A DNA stretch of 64,000 nt from Novosphingobium sp. Leaf2 (GTDB lineage Bacteria > Pseudomonadota > Alphaproteobacteria > Sphingomonadales > Sphingomonadaceae). Location of the stretch: the NCBI RefSeq assembly GCF_001421325.1, contig NZ_LMJY01000018.1, forward strand, positions 62,001 to 126,000, given 5' to 3'. Below are positions 26,304 to 35,705 of the stretch, in pieces. Positions within the stretch are counted from its first letter, which is position 1; every line of letters starts with the position of its first letter. A model generated the notes under the pieces. The model had not been told where the DNA came from. It saw only the letters and a program-made list of their open reading frames with translations, and did no database searches. A program made the position numbers and the translations under genes.

Positions 26304-28553
26304 TCATGGCGGGCTGCCGGTTTCCTGCCCGGTGGTGACCGGTTTGCGACGCTCCAGAACGCGGGGCTGCCACCAGCCGTGCTCCCCTTGGGTATCCGCC
26401 ACCGTATTGACGCGCCCCTTATCCAGATAGATCGCCAGCCCGCCGCTTTTGTCCAGATACGCCCGGTCTGCCTTGAACCAGCGCGGGCGGCAACTGCGCG
26501 GCAGCCAGCGTTCGGACACCACGATATCGACACGCTCGCACGCCGCTGCCAAGGCCCGCTCCGGCACGGCGTCCTTGCCGCGTGACACCAGCACATCCCA
26601 GCGGCGGCCGCCGCGCGTGATGCCCATCACGCAAAAGTCGGCGTTGCATCGCGCGCCCGGCCATTGCGTCAGCGCCACCGGCTCCCCCTCCATGCCGGAC
26701 AGTTCCATCAGGTTGTCGCGCGCATAGCCTTTGCCGCCATCACGAAGCACGAACAGGCGCTGCCCGCCCGCCTCCACAAGCCCCAGATGCCTGCCCTCGC
26801 CCGACACCAGAATGTCAGCCGGTGTGGCAGTAGCCAGCAGCACCGCGCCAGCCACCGCAGGAATGAGGCCAAGCAAGCGCACCCGTCCGCTCCACAGGCC
26901 CAGCCACAGGCCGCCCACCACGAACAGCAGGAACGCGCCCGTGCCCGCAGCCGGCAGGATCGTCATCGCGCCGGGCCGGCTGGCGAACCAGTGCGCGATG
27001 CCGGTCAACAGGTCGATCGAAATGTTGGCCAGCCACCACACCGGACCGCCCAGCCCTACCATGTCCAACACCAGCGCGCCGGCCAGCAGCGGCATCACCA
27101 CGAAGGTGGACAAGGGGATCGCCAACACGTTGGCCAGCGCACCATAGACCCCGGCGCGGTGAAAATGGTGAAGCCCGATCGGCATCAGGGCCAGGTCGAT
27201 AACTGCCCCGGTCAGCAGCAGCAGCGCCAGATGGCGCAGCCCGGTTGCCGCCATGGACTCCTCGCGCGGGGACAGAAAGTGGCGCACCGGCGCGCTGCCG
27301 CCCAGCGCGACAAGCGCCAGCACTGCACCGAAACTCATCTGAAAGCTGGGCCCGGTCACCGCTTCGGGCCACAGGAGCATGACGCAGAACGCCGCGAATG
27401 CCAGCATGCGCAGCGACAGCGGCTCGCGCCCCAGCGCCAGCGCGGCTAGCACCAGCAAAGCGCCGATGCACGAGCGGACGGTTGGCACCTCGGCCCCTGA
27501 CAGCAGGGTATACCCGACACCCGCAAGCGCGCCGGCCCCGGCGGCCACCACCGGCAACCGCACCCTGAGCGCCAGCCATGGCCACAGCGCGAGAAGGCGG
27601 ATCACCAGCACGTAGACCGCCCCAACCATCGCGCTGACATGCAGCCCGCTGATCGACAGAAGATGCGCCAGACCGGAATCGCGCATCGCCTGGTCGTCCG
27701 CCTCGCTGATCGCGCCCCGGTCTCCTGTGACGAACGCGGCGGCCATGCCGGCATTGCGCGGCCCGATCCGCTCGGCAATGTGGTCGGTCAGGGACTGGCG
27801 CACGCCGGCCAACCAGCCCGCCCGCGCCCGGCCCCGCTCGATGATTTCGACCTGCCGCAATACCGTGCCGGTCCCGGCAATCCCGGCGAACCAGGCGGTA
27901 CGCGCAAAGTTGTACGCGCCCGGCAGCATCGGCGGGGCGGGCGGCATTAGCCTGCCGCGAAACCGCACCAGGTCACCCGGGGCAGCTTGCCCGGCAGCGA
28001 TCGGCTTGCCCTCCGGGGCATCGGGCACATTGATCCTAACCTTGATCGCCCGTCCGGTAGTGGGTTCGCGCATCGCCACGATCAGACGCTGCCGATCGCG
28101 CGCCGGCTGCTGTTCCACCGCCAAGACCCGCGCAGTGAAGGTGCCCGCGATAGGTCGTCCCAGCGGTGCTTCTCCGACTAGCACCGAACGCGTCCAGACG
28201 GTAAGGCATCCGGCGAGGATCAGTATGGGCAGGACCAGCACTGCCTGGCGCAAGCGCGGGTTTGCGGTATCACGTTTCCAACCGATCAGGGCTGCTGTAA
28301 AAACCAGCACGCTACCAACACACAGCGCAGTCCAGGCCGGGACCGACGGAAGCGCAAACCAGGCCAGAATGCCCGTCGCAAACGCCACTGCAAGCCACGG
28401 CCCACGCTCGAAGCCAGCACGCGAAAGAAATTGCTCGATACCCTCCAAAACCCTCGACAAGCGACTATCTCCAGTCCATTGCCGATGCTGCAATGCAGCG
28501 CCTTGGGCGTCTGCCGAAGGCTGAATTTCATACTGCGCGCTACTGGTCCCCAT
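26304..28553 (-). CDS. comEC: ComEC/Rec2 family DNA uptake channel
   Basis: The 749-residue membrane protein has N-terminal helices and an OB-like domain (about 60-230), the competence core with HLLSISGLHVSAMVGAVYVL and about ten helices, and a soluble C-terminal region. The C-terminal region lacks the HxHxDH metal motif of the beta-lactamase-like domain in Bacillus ComEC, which is often so in alphaproteobacteria. It should carry single-stranded DNA across the inner membrane. ATG 28553 leaves only 30 bases to the divergent gltX. Confidence 0.88.
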   Translation of the reverse strand: MGTSSAQYEIQPSADAQGAALQHRQWTGDSRLSRVLEGIEQFLSRAGFERGPWLAVAFATGILAWFALPSVPAWTALCVGSVLVFTAALIGWKRDTANPRLRQAVLVLPILILAGCLTVWTRSVLVGEAPLGRPIAGTFTARVLAVEQQPARDRQRLIVAMREPTTGRAIKVRINVPDAPEGKPIAAGQAAPGDLVRFRGRLMPPAPPMLPGAYNFARTAWFAGIAGTGTVLRQVEIIERGRARAGWLAGVRQSLTDHIAERIGPRNAGMAAAFVTGDRGAISEADDQAMRDSGLAHLLSISGLHVSAMVGAVYVLVIRLLALWPWLALRVRLPVVAAGAGALAGVGYTLLSGAEVPTVRSCIGALLVLAALALGREPLSLRMLAFAAFCVMLLWPEAVTGPSFQMSFGAVLALVALGGSAPVRHFLSPREESMAATGLRHLALLLLTGAVIDLALMPIGLHHFHRAGVYGALANVLAIPLSTFVVMPLLAGALVLDMVGLGGPVWWLANISIDLLTGIAHWFASRPGAMTILPAAGTGAFLLFVVGGLWLGLWSGRVRLLGLIPAVAGAVLLATATPADILVSGEGRHLGLVEAGGQRLFVLRDGGKGYARDNLMELSGMEGEPVALTQWPGARCNADFCVMGITRGGRRWDVLVSRGKDAVPERALAAACERVDIVVSERWLPRSCRPRWFKADRAYLDKSGGLAIYLDKGRVNTVADTQGEHGWWQPRVLERRKPVTTGQETGSPP

Positions 28554-28583
28554 AGCCGCCAATAGGACAGGAAGGTTGGGTTG

Positions 28584-30026
28584 ATGGCAAGCGGCAGTGC
28601 ATCGGGCGGTTCGGCGGACAGCAAGCCCGTCGTCACCCGCTTTGCGCCTTCGCCCACCGGCTATCTTCACATCGGCGGTGCCCGCACGGCGCTTTTCAAC
28701 TGGCTGTTCGCGCGCCACCACGGCGGCAAATACCTGCTGCGCATCGAGGATACGGACCGCGCCCGCTCCACCGAGCCGGCGATCGACGCTATTTTCGACG
28801 GGCTGTCGTGGCTGGGCCTGGAAGGTGACGAACCGCCGGTATTTCAGTTTGCCAGGTCCGAACGACATGCGCAGGTGGCAGCACAACTGCTTGAGAGCGG
28901 CAATGCCTATCGCTGTTATCTGACGAGCGAGGAACTGGCGCAGCGCCGTCAGCAGGCCCAGGAAGAGCGCCGCCCTTTCCGCATCGAAAGCGAGTGGCGC
29001 GATGCCGATCCGGCAAACTGGCCGGCGGACCGTTCCTGGGTGGTGCGGGTCAAGGCACCTCGCGATGGCGAGACCACGATCGATGATATCGTGCAAGGGG
29101 CGGTCACCGTCCAGAACGTCGAGATCGACGATTTCGTGATCCTGCGCAGCGACGGAACGCCTACGTACATGCTGGCCGTCGTGGTCGACGATCATGACAT
29201 GGGAGTCACGCATGTGCTGCGCGGGGATGATCATCTAAACAACGCCTTCCGCCAGCTTGTCATCATCAATGGCATGGGCTGGGACGTACCGATCTACGGC
29301 CACGTGCCTCTCATCCACGGGTCGGACGGCGCGAAACTATCCAAGCGTCACGGTGCGCTGGGCGTCGATGCTTATCGCGACGAAATGGGCATCCTGCCCG
29401 AGGCTTTGTTCAACTACCTGCTGCGCCTGGGCTGGGGCCACGGCGACGAGGAATTCATCAACCGCGATCAGGCGATCGCCTGGTTCGACATGGCGGACGT
29501 CGGCAAATCGCCCTCGCGCTTCGACTTGGCGAAATTGCACAACCTCAACGGCCACTACGTGCGCGAAGCGGACGACGCACGGCTGGCACAATTGGTGCTG
29601 CCGCGCCTAGAGGGGCCCGCAGACATCGATCTGCTGACCCGTGCAATGCCGGTGCTCAAGGTTCGCGCCAAAGATCTTAACGAAATTGCGGAAGGTGCAG
29701 CCTTCCTGTTCGCCACGCGTCCTCTCTCGATGAACGAGAAGGCGTTGGCTCTTTTGACGGACGAAGGGCGCGCGCGCCTGGCGACCATTCACGAGAGCCT
29801 GTCCGGTTCGATGGATTGGACTTTGGAAGCCCTGGAAACCCGTCTGAAGGCCATGGCCGAAGATATGGGCCTGGGTCTCGGAAAGCTCGCGCAACCGTTG
29901 CGGGCAGCCCTGACGGGTCAGACGACCTCGCCGGGGATTTTCGACGTACTGGTACTTCTCGGCCGGGACGAGAGCCTCGCGCGCATCGCCGCGCAGGCAG
30001 ACGTTCCCGCCGGGTCGCAAGCATAA
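28584..30026 (+). CDS. gltX: Glutamate--tRNA ligase
   Basis: The 480-residue class I synthetase has [20 protein letters not shown] (HIGH motif) and [12 protein letters not shown] (KMSKS motif). It lacks a four-Cys zinc site in the SC-fold region. Sphingomonads often have two gltX paralogues, so this one may charge tRNA(Glu), tRNA(Gln) or both. AGGAAGG is 8-9 bases before ATG 28584. It lies 15 bases ahead of gltA, probably in one transcript. Confidence 0.94.
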   Translation: MASGSASGGSADSKPVVTRFAPSPTGYLHIGGARTALFNWLFARHHGGKYLLRIEDTDRARSTEPAIDAIFDGLSWLGLEGDEPPVFQFARSERHAQVAAQLLESGNAYRCYLTSEELAQRRQQAQEERRPFRIESEWRDADPANWPADRSWVVRVKAPRDGETTIDDIVQGAVTVQNVEIDDFVILRSDGTPTYMLAVVVDDHDMGVTHVLRGDDHLNNAFRQLVIINGMGWDVPIYGHVPLIHGSDGAKLSKRHGALGVDAYRDEMGILPEALFNYLLRLGWGHGDEEFINRDQAIAWFDMADVGKSPSRFDLAKLHNLNGHYVREADDARLAQLVLPRLEGPADIDLLTRAMPVLKVRAKDLNEIAEGAAFLFATRPLSMNEKALALLTDEGRARLATIHESLSGSMDWTLEALETRLKAMAEDMGLGLGKLAQPLRAALTGQTTSPGIFDVLVLLGRDESLARIAAQADVPAGSQA

Positions 30027-30041
30027 CAAGGAGAAATTTTC

Positions 30042-31325
30042 GTGGGTGATCAGGCAAAACTGAGCGCTGGTGGCGCGGACTACGACTACCCGATCCTGAA
30101 GGGCAGTGTCGGTCCCGACGTGATCGACATCCGCAAGCTGTACGGCCAGACCGGGATGTTCACGTTCGATCCCGGCTTTACGTCTACCGCAAGCTGCGAA
30201 TCGGCGTTGACGTATATCGATGGCGATGAAGGCGTGCTGCTGCATCGCGGTTACCCGATCGGCCAGCTGGCCGAAAACTCCTCATTCATGGAAGTCAGCC
30301 ACCTGCTGCTGAACGGCGAATTGCCGACCAAAGATGAGCTCGAAAAGTTCGAGTACACGATCAGCCGCCACACGATGCTGCACGAACAGCTGCGCCAGTT
30401 CTATCAGGGCTTCCGCCGCGATGCGCACCCAATGGCGATCATGTGCGGCGTGGTAGGTGCACTTTCGGCATTCTACCACGATTCAACCGACATCGCGGAC
30501 CCCGAGCATCGCATGATCAGCTCGCACCGCCTGATCGCAAAGATGCCCACGATCGCGGCAGCCGCATACAAGTATTCGGTCGGCCAGCCTATGCTGTATC
30601 CGGATAACAATCTGAGCTACACCGGCAACTTCCTGCGCATGACCTTCGGCGTCCCCGCCGAAGAATACGAAGTGATCCCTGAGGTCGAAAAGGCGATGGA
30701 CCGGATCTTCATCCTCCATGCCGACCATGAACAGAACGCGTCCACCTCCACGGTGCGCCTTGCCGGGTCTTCCGGCGCCAACCCGTTTGCCTGTATCGCC
30801 GCTGGTATCGCCTGCCTGTGGGGCCCCGCCCACGGCGGCGCGAACGAAGCCGCGCTGAACATGCTTAAGGAAATCGGCACGCCCGACAAGATCCCGCACT
30901 ACATCGAGCGGGCCAAGGACAAGAACGATCCGTTCCGCCTGATGGGCTTCGGCCACCGCGTGTACAAGAACTACGACCCACGAGCGACGGTCATGCAGTC
31001 CACCGTGCGCGAAGTGTTCGACGCTTTGAAGGTGGACGATCCGCTGTTCGAAACCGCGCTTCGCCTGGAAGAAATCGCTCTCAACGATCCCTACTTCGTG
31101 GAGAAGAAGCTGTTCCCGAACGTCGATTTCTACTCCGGCATCATCCTTTCGGCCATCGGCTTCCCGACCACCATGTTCACCGTGCTGTTCGCATTGGCGC
31201 GCACTGTGGGCTGGGTGGCGCAATGGAACGAAATGATCTCCGATCCCGGCCAGAAGATCGGTCGCCCGCGCCAGCTGTACACCGGCCCAACGCAGCGCGA
31301 CTACGTTCCGCTCGACAAGCGCTGA
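30042..31325 (+). CDS. gltA: Citrate synthase
   Basis: The 427-residue type II citrate synthase condenses acetyl-CoA and oxaloacetate. The catalytic His, His and Asp lie in [25 protein letters not shown] and NVDFYSGI. The N-terminal domain (1-65) of the hexameric, NADH-sensitive type is present. The start is GTG 30042 with AAGGAG 9-10 bases upstream. Two tandem hairpins follow the stop. Confidence 0.96.
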   Translation: MGDQAKLSAGGADYDYPILKGSVGPDVIDIRKLYGQTGMFTFDPGFTSTASCESALTYIDGDEGVLLHRGYPIGQLAENSSFMEVSHLLLNGELPTKDELEKFEYTISRHTMLHEQLRQFYQGFRRDAHPMAIMCGVVGALSAFYHDSTDIADPEHRMISSHRLIAKMPTIAAAAYKYSVGQPMLYPDNNLSYTGNFLRMTFGVPAEEYEVIPEVEKAMDRIFILHADHEQNASTSTVRLAGSSGANPFACIAAGIACLWGPAHGGANEAALNMLKEIGTPDKIPHYIERAKDKNDPFRLMGFGHRVYKNYDPRATVMQSTVREVFDALKVDDPLFETALRLEEIALNDPYFVEKKLFPNVDFYSGIILSAIGFPTTMFTVLFALARTVGWVAQWNEMISDPGQKIGRPRQLYTGPTQRDYVPLDKR

Positions 31326-31343
31326 TCGCGCACCATTCTTTTG

Positions 31344-31397
31344 AACCACGACAATCGTGGTTTGCGATCAAGACCCTCGTGGAAACGGGGGTCTTTT
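31344..31397 (+). terminator. Tandem hairpin terminators of gltA
   Basis: The first hairpin is a perfect 8-bp stem AACCACGA/TCGTGGTT (31344-31362) with loop CAA and three T. The second is an 11-bp stem (31370-31380 with 31385-31395, one T-G pair) with a GGAA tetraloop, ending in TTTT. Both are within 75 bases of the gltA stop. Confidence 0.8.
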
Positions 31398-31515
31398 CGT
31401 ATCTGCGGGACAACTGCCTCGACCAATCGAGGATGCAGTGGCTATTTGCGGCCAAGTGAGTCATGATGGCCCCTGATCCTGGGATCATCCTGCGGTGAAA
31501 CGGGGCACGTACAGT

Positions 31516-31713
31516 ATGCTGTTCATTCGAATTGCCGCCATGATCATTGGCATATTCGCCATCGTGATCGGCCTTTTGTGGGTTGGGCAAGGCACCGGGG
31601 TAGTGCTGTGGCCGGCGGACAGTTTCATGCTGTCAGACCGGGGATGGGCCGTACGCGGCGCCATCCTGGCCGTCGTCGGCGGCATCGTGGTTTGGTTGTC
31701 ACGCCGCGGATGA
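31516..31713 (+). CDS. Small membrane protein, unknown function
   Basis: The 65-residue product has two hydrophobic helices (MLFIRIAAMIIGIFAIVIGLL and WAVRGAILAVVGGIVVWLS) joined by GQGTGVVLWPADSFMLSDRG. The GQGTG...WP...F linker looks like a conserved small-protein family of sphingomonads, but I cannot name it. A GTG at 31495 would add seven residues. It converges on the next gene with a 2-base gap. Confidence 0.65.
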   Translation: MLFIRIAAMIIGIFAIVIGLLWVGQGTGVVLWPADSFMLSDRGWAVRGAILAVVGGIVVWLSRRG

Positions 31714-31715
31714 CG

Positions 31716-33092
31716 TCAGGCGTCGGTGTCCGGCGGTAGAGCGAGAAGGAAAGCGGCCCCCTCGCCCGGCGCGCTCTCCACGGTCAAGGCGCCGCCCATG
31801 GCTTCTGCCAGCCGCCGGGATATGTACAGCCCCAGCCCAGAGCCGCCATCTCCGCTGCGGCCAAGCCGCTCGAACTTCTCGAAAATGCGATGCTGGTCGT
31901 CCGCACTGAGCCCCGGTCCTTGATCGGACACGACCACACCCACGCGATCCCCGGATGATCTCAGCGTAATCCCGATCCGCGAACTGGCCGGTGCATAACG
32001 GATCGCATTGCCGATCAGATTGAGCAGGATCTGCAGCACCCGCCGAAATTCCGCGCGCGCCAAGACCGGATGCTCCGGCATATCCAGATCGATAGCGATG
32101 GCCTTCTCCCGCGCCCTGACCCCCAGAATGCCAGCGGCTTGTTGGGCAACCTCTGCCAGATCGATGGAATCGGGGTGCGTAGTAAAACCTTCAGCCTCCA
32201 CTACCTCCAGATCGGACATATCCTCCAGCAGGTCCAGCAGCAGCTTGCCCGCGCTGGCGATTTCGCCAGCGTAATCGGCATAGGCATCCGGCAGCGGACC
32301 GGCCAGGCGCGTGCGGATCGTTTCCGCATTTGCAACGATGCGTGCGATCGGCTGGCGCAGCACCGGCGCCAGATCGCCGCCGATAAGATTGGCGCGGGGT
32401 GGCAATGGGTTTGGGGGAGCCGCTTGGCTGAAAAGCTGCGGCGGATCGTCGGACAGCAACAGCAGTTCAAACCCAGACGCGTCGTGCCCGGGCTGCATCT
32501 GCGGCAGCAACGCGACACGCCAGCTGCGAGCCGATCCGGGCACTGACACGCGTGTGTCGTCCAGCAGACGCCAGTGCAAGGGTTGGTGATGATGGACGTT
32601 TTCAGGCGGCAGGAAATCGGTCCACAGCGTGCCTGCACCGGCGTTCATCGCGGCGCACAGATTGGCCAGTTCCGTGCTGTCGGTGATGGCCGCCAGTACC
32701 CTCTGGCCGCCATCCAGATACGCCTGCAGTTCGGCCATGCCGCGATCGATCACCCTGCGCCGAGCCGCTGCGCTGCTGTCGTCGGCGAGCACCGGGGATG
32801 TCTGCCAGCTTCTGACCCGGATGGTACATCCGCCATCCGGGGCGCCGGGTTCCACGTTCATCCACGCAACCACTGCGTCCGCACCGTCTTGCGCGTTCAC
32901 CGCTTTGGTCAGCGCAAGGCCGGATTGGCGCACAGCTCGCACCAGATCGCGGAGTTCAGGTATCGCGATCGCACCGGGCAATTCGCCTCCGCAGGCGGTC
33001 TGCAAACCGGCCAATGGCTCGTCCGCAGCCGTCAGGCGATCTTGCCCGTCGGTTGATGCGTGGGCAAGGATGGTGCCGACCAGCGACGTCAT
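31716..33092 (-). CDS. Histidine-kinase-like protein lacking the phosphoacceptor His
   Basis: The 458-residue protein has no membrane segment. Residues 1-230 are an unassigned, possibly PAS/GAF-like region. Residues 238-300 align with the DHp domain of the PleC/DivJ/DivL type: LAPVLRQPIARIVANAE matches SHELRTPLNAIIGFSE, so His becomes Pro243, while GPLPDAYADYAGEIASAG and LLDLLEDMSDLE match the second helix. The ATPase domain is intact: N box LNLIGNAIRYAP (Asn362), DQGPG (390-394), FEKF and GSGLGL. It should bind ATP but cannot autophosphorylate normally. It overlaps the upstream gene by ATGA and ends a four-gene run. Confidence 0.85.
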   Translation of the reverse strand: MTSLVGTILAHASTDGQDRLTAADEPLAGLQTACGGELPGAIAIPELRDLVRAVRQSGLALTKAVNAQDGADAVVAWMNVEPGAPDGGCTIRVRSWQTSPVLADDSSAAARRRVIDRGMAELQAYLDGGQRVLAAITDSTELANLCAAMNAGAGTLWTDFLPPENVHHHQPLHWRLLDDTRVSVPGSARSWRVALLPQMQPGHDASGFELLLLSDDPPQLFSQAAPPNPLPPRANLIGGDLAPVLRQPIARIVANAETIRTRLAGPLPDAYADYAGEIASAGKLLLDLLEDMSDLEVVEAEGFTTHPDSIDLAEVAQQAAGILGVRAREKAIAIDLDMPEHPVLARAEFRRVLQILLNLIGNAIRYAPASSRIGITLRSSGDRVGVVVSDQGPGLSADDQHRIFEKFERLGRSGDGGSGLGLYISRRLAEAMGGALTVESAPGEGAAFLLALPPDTDA

Positions 33093-34024
33093 GTCATATC
33101 TGCAAGCATGTCGGATGCCTGCTGAGGCGCTATCTGTGCCAATCCTTCCGCCAGCGCATCGTCGAAGTGCAAGGCGAGCAACTGCTGTCGAATGTCGCCC
33201 GGGTCTGTCCCGGCGGCGCGTAGCGATACCGCCAAGCGCGCTGCCTGCGCTTCGTCAGTCCATCCTGCGACCGCAGTTCGCGACTGCATCGTCCTGCGGG
33301 CCAGCGCGGTCAGAAAGAGGGCGACGCCCGCCTCCTGCACTCGCAACGCAGCAGGCGCATCAAGGCCTAGAAGCTCAAGCACCTTCGCGCTGCACCGTTC
33401 GCGGTCTGCAGCCGGATCGGAGGCGCTTCGCACATCGGCGCACACTATGTTAGCACGGTCAGCAAGATCGGGCTCGCTGGCCCCCAACGCCTGTATCACG
33501 CCGCAAACCTGATTTTGAACCGCATAAGGCAGATTGCCCAGCGTCATGTTCATGCGTGCGTGAGCCCGGCACCAATACATCTGCGCGGTCAAAAACGCGG
33601 TCGCGGCCGCCCGATGATCGGGCTGGGCTACCAACTGCTGCAGGAGCGGCGGGGCAACCGGATCAAGGGCGAGCGTATCGTGCAAGCGCTGCGTAAGCTG
33701 CCATTCGATCACGTCGGCCCGAAGGTGCTCCAGCAACGCTGGGCACTCCGAAAGGACGCGTATCACAACGTCCACTTCCGCAGGCTGATGGCGCGCACCA
33801 GCAGCGCCCACCAGCCCATCCAGCACCGCCACGGCAAGCGAGGCCAGGGCGGCATAAGTGCGCACCCTGGTTTCCTCTGAAACGTCGTCCGACGCCGGCG
33901 ACCGGGCGGCCTGTGCAAGAAACGATCGCGCCGCGCCGGATGCGCGCTCGGCATTCGCCAAGGCATCGAGCAGCACCGCCTCAGCGTCGTTCAGGTTCGC
34001 GGCATGCGAGGCGGTGTCGATCAT
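33089..34024 (-). CDS. Helical protein, probably DUF2336-like
   Basis: The 311-residue protein is almost all helix, Ala/Leu-rich, with no signal or membrane segment. The blocks VSEETRVRTYAALASLAVAVLDGL and the central LLQQLVAQPDHRAAATAFLTAQ resemble the alphaproteobacterial DUF2336 family of HEAT-like repeats, but I cannot confirm this without a profile search. Its ATG 34024 starts MIDTASHAAN; its TGA overlaps the start of the kinase-like gene, so the two are coupled and may interact. Confidence 0.6.
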   Translation of the reverse strand: MIDTASHAANLNDAEAVLLDALANAERASGAARSFLAQAARSPASDDVSEETRVRTYAALASLAVAVLDGLVGAAGARHQPAEVDVVIRVLSECPALLEHLRADVIEWQLTQRLHDTLALDPVAPPLLQQLVAQPDHRAAATAFLTAQMYWCRAHARMNMTLGNLPYAVQNQVCGVIQALGASEPDLADRANIVCADVRSASDPAADRERCSAKVLELLGLDAPAALRVQEAGVALFLTALARRTMQSRTAVAGWTDEAQAARLAVSLRAAGTDPGDIRQQLLALHFDDALAEGLAQIAPQQASDMLADMT

Positions 34025-34059
34025 CCGGTGGCTTTACCCCACATCTGGTTAACCCGCCG

Positions 34060-35262
34060 TTATCCCGCGCGGCGGGTAGGAAGGCCGAGCGCTGCCAGCA
34101 CCAGCAGGACTGACAGCAGGCGGACGACAAGCAGAACCTGCCCAAAGCCAGAGGCGAAAGCGAGGACAAGCCCCAGCAGCGCGCGATCACACCCCCATCC
34201 CGCCAGCCGGCCCGTTGCCCGCTTGGGCAAAAGCACGAGAAGCAGCATCAGGATCACCGGCGTGCACAGCCACGCGATGATCGGCTCGCCGGCGAAGCGT
34301 GGCATGTCGAGCAGGATGAGTACGGCGAAAACGCAATCCACCAGCCACCCCAAGGCGTCAGCGCGGGGGATTGCGGGTACGGACTGCCCCAGCGCATGTC
34401 GCTCAGCCGAGCGCAACAGCCGACTGGCTTCCACCAACAACCACGACACGGCCACCAGCACGAAGCCGGCAGCGACAAAGCCGAGCCATCCCACGCCGAT
34501 CGCGATTGCCAGCACCGCAAGCGCGGCGGCGGACACGACGTTGCTGGCATTGCCGGCGTGCAGCAGAGAGGACCCGAAGCTCAGAACGCCGAAACGCGCG
34601 ATGCTGCGACCGGGTGATGTCACCCGATCATCGGCAAACCGTGCGCGCATCCACTCGTCTTCCAGCGCGTAAGCTTCCGCCTCGCTACGGACCATACGCC
34701 AGCCGGACCCGACACGGGCGGATGCTGGCAATTCGCGCAGCGCCACACCCGATTGCAGCGCGATGCGCGTCAGCGACGAGACCACGTTCACATCGACAGG
34801 CAGTTCATGCAGGCGCTCAACGATACTGCCGGGCAAGCGCATCAGCCCCGCGTCGGCGCGATTGATGTCGATACGCTCGAAACCGGCTGCCAACGCACCT
34901 TCCACCGGCTGGGCAAGCACCACCGGCGCACGACCCTCAAGCAGTTCCGCAGCATGGGCGGTATCGGCAAACAGACCCTCGGACACGACGATGATCTCGT
35001 CGCCGGCAGTGACCAGCCCGGCCAGCTGCGCGGGACCGGTGGCGATCGCGAACTGTAGCCCGGCATCCTCGGCGTCATGCTGGAGAGCGATCAGTTCGGG
35101 CGACGTCATCCGGGAAAGGCACACCACGCGCTGGCAATCCAGCGCCAGCGCCAGGCCAAGCTGATGCTGCGCCACGCTTGCACCGGCAACCCGCAGGAAA
35201 GCACGCGCAAACGGCTGGCCTGCGCCGGCAGGCTCCGTCATGGACAGCAAGGCTATGCGCAA
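34060..35262 (-). CDS. Soluble/membrane fusion resembling a degenerate NTP-transferase/CDP-alcohol phosphotransferase
   Basis: The 400-residue protein has an alpha/beta N-terminal half (1-200) and a C-terminal half with five or six membrane helices (about 241-396). The layout, the GSGWRMVRSEAEAYALE junction near 186-201, and GWLVDCVFA at 305-313 recall enzymes that fuse an NTP transferase to a CDP-alcohol phosphotransferase. The DxxDGxxAR part of the phosphotransferase motif is absent and the last Asp is Ala, so it is probably inactive or something else. TTG 35262 (LRIALLSMTEP) is favoured; ATG 35241 is the alternative. An 8-bp inverted repeat overlaps its stop (34052-34077). Confidence 0.5.
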   Translation of the reverse strand: MRIALLSMTEPAGAGQPFARAFLRVAGASVAQHQLGLALALDCQRVVCLSRMTSPELIALQHDAEDAGLQFAIATGPAQLAGLVTAGDEIIVVSEGLFADTAHAAELLEGRAPVVLAQPVEGALAAGFERIDINRADAGLMRLPGSIVERLHELPVDVNVVSSLTRIALQSGVALRELPASARVGSGWRMVRSEAEAYALEDEWMRARFADDRVTSPGRSIARFGVLSFGSSLLHAGNASNVVSAAALAVLAIAIGVGWLGFVAAGFVLVAVSWLLVEASRLLRSAERHALGQSVPAIPRADALGWLVDCVFAVLILLDMPRFAGEPIIAWLCTPVILMLLLVLLPKRATGRLAGWGCDRALLGLVLAFASGFGQVLLVVRLLSVLLVLAALGLPTRRAG

Positions 35263-35334
35263 AACGTGGTAATCTCCAGCACCCCGCCCTTGATGTAGGC
35301 AGGCGCGGGCCGGGTGCCAAGCGAAAGCCGCAGA

Positions 35335-35637
35335 TCAGTGCGCGGAAAACTCTGCCAGGTAAGCTTTGAGCCGGCGCACGACCGTGGGTTCGCCTGGCGC
35401 TGCGTCCAGCGTCGCTTCCGCCAAGGCCAGCAAGGCGCTCGAATGGAAACTTGCGGCCAGCCCCTTGAGCCGCATCGCCGCAACCACCCAGTTGCCGTCA
35501 CACCGGGACCGTTCGAGCAGATCCACCTGCCGCGCCACGCCATCCACGAAAGCCGCGCGCAGTTCCGCGATCAGTTCCGGATCGCCGCCCGCAGCGGCAG
35601 CGAGTGTCGCTTCAAGGGCGCCTGCTTCATAAGCCAT
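35335..35637 (-). CDS. Hpt-like protein lacking the phosphoacceptor His
   Basis: The 100-residue protein is a single four-helix-bundle candidate. WVVAAMRLKGLAASFHSSAL matches the Hpt signature AHxLKGSAxxxGAxxL, with Lys58-Gly59 and the hydrophobic pattern kept but Met55 in place of the phosphorylatable His. The only nearby His (His65) is ten residues later, on another helix face. The first helix FVDGVARQVDLLERS also fits Hpt proteins. It is the first gene of the minus-strand run, 68 bases from the divergent coiled-coil gene. Confidence 0.75.
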   Translation of the reverse strand: MAYEAGALEATLAAAAGGDPELIAELRAAFVDGVARQVDLLERSRCDGNWVVAAMRLKGLAASFHSSALLALAEATLDAAPGEPTVVRRLKAYLAEFSAH

Positions 35638-35705
35638 TTCCCCAGCTTAATCGCATAAGCGTTAAGCTGGGGTTTATTGCCGCGCGCGGCGTGGTATCCT
35701 TGCTC

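Noticed and set aside
34052-34077. Inverted repeat ACCCGCCG/CGGCGGGT at the end of the 400-residue protein gene as a terminator
   Set aside because: It overlaps the stop codon, lacks a T run, and the next gene begins 28 bases on; it may be an mRNA processing or polarity element but cannot be called a terminator.
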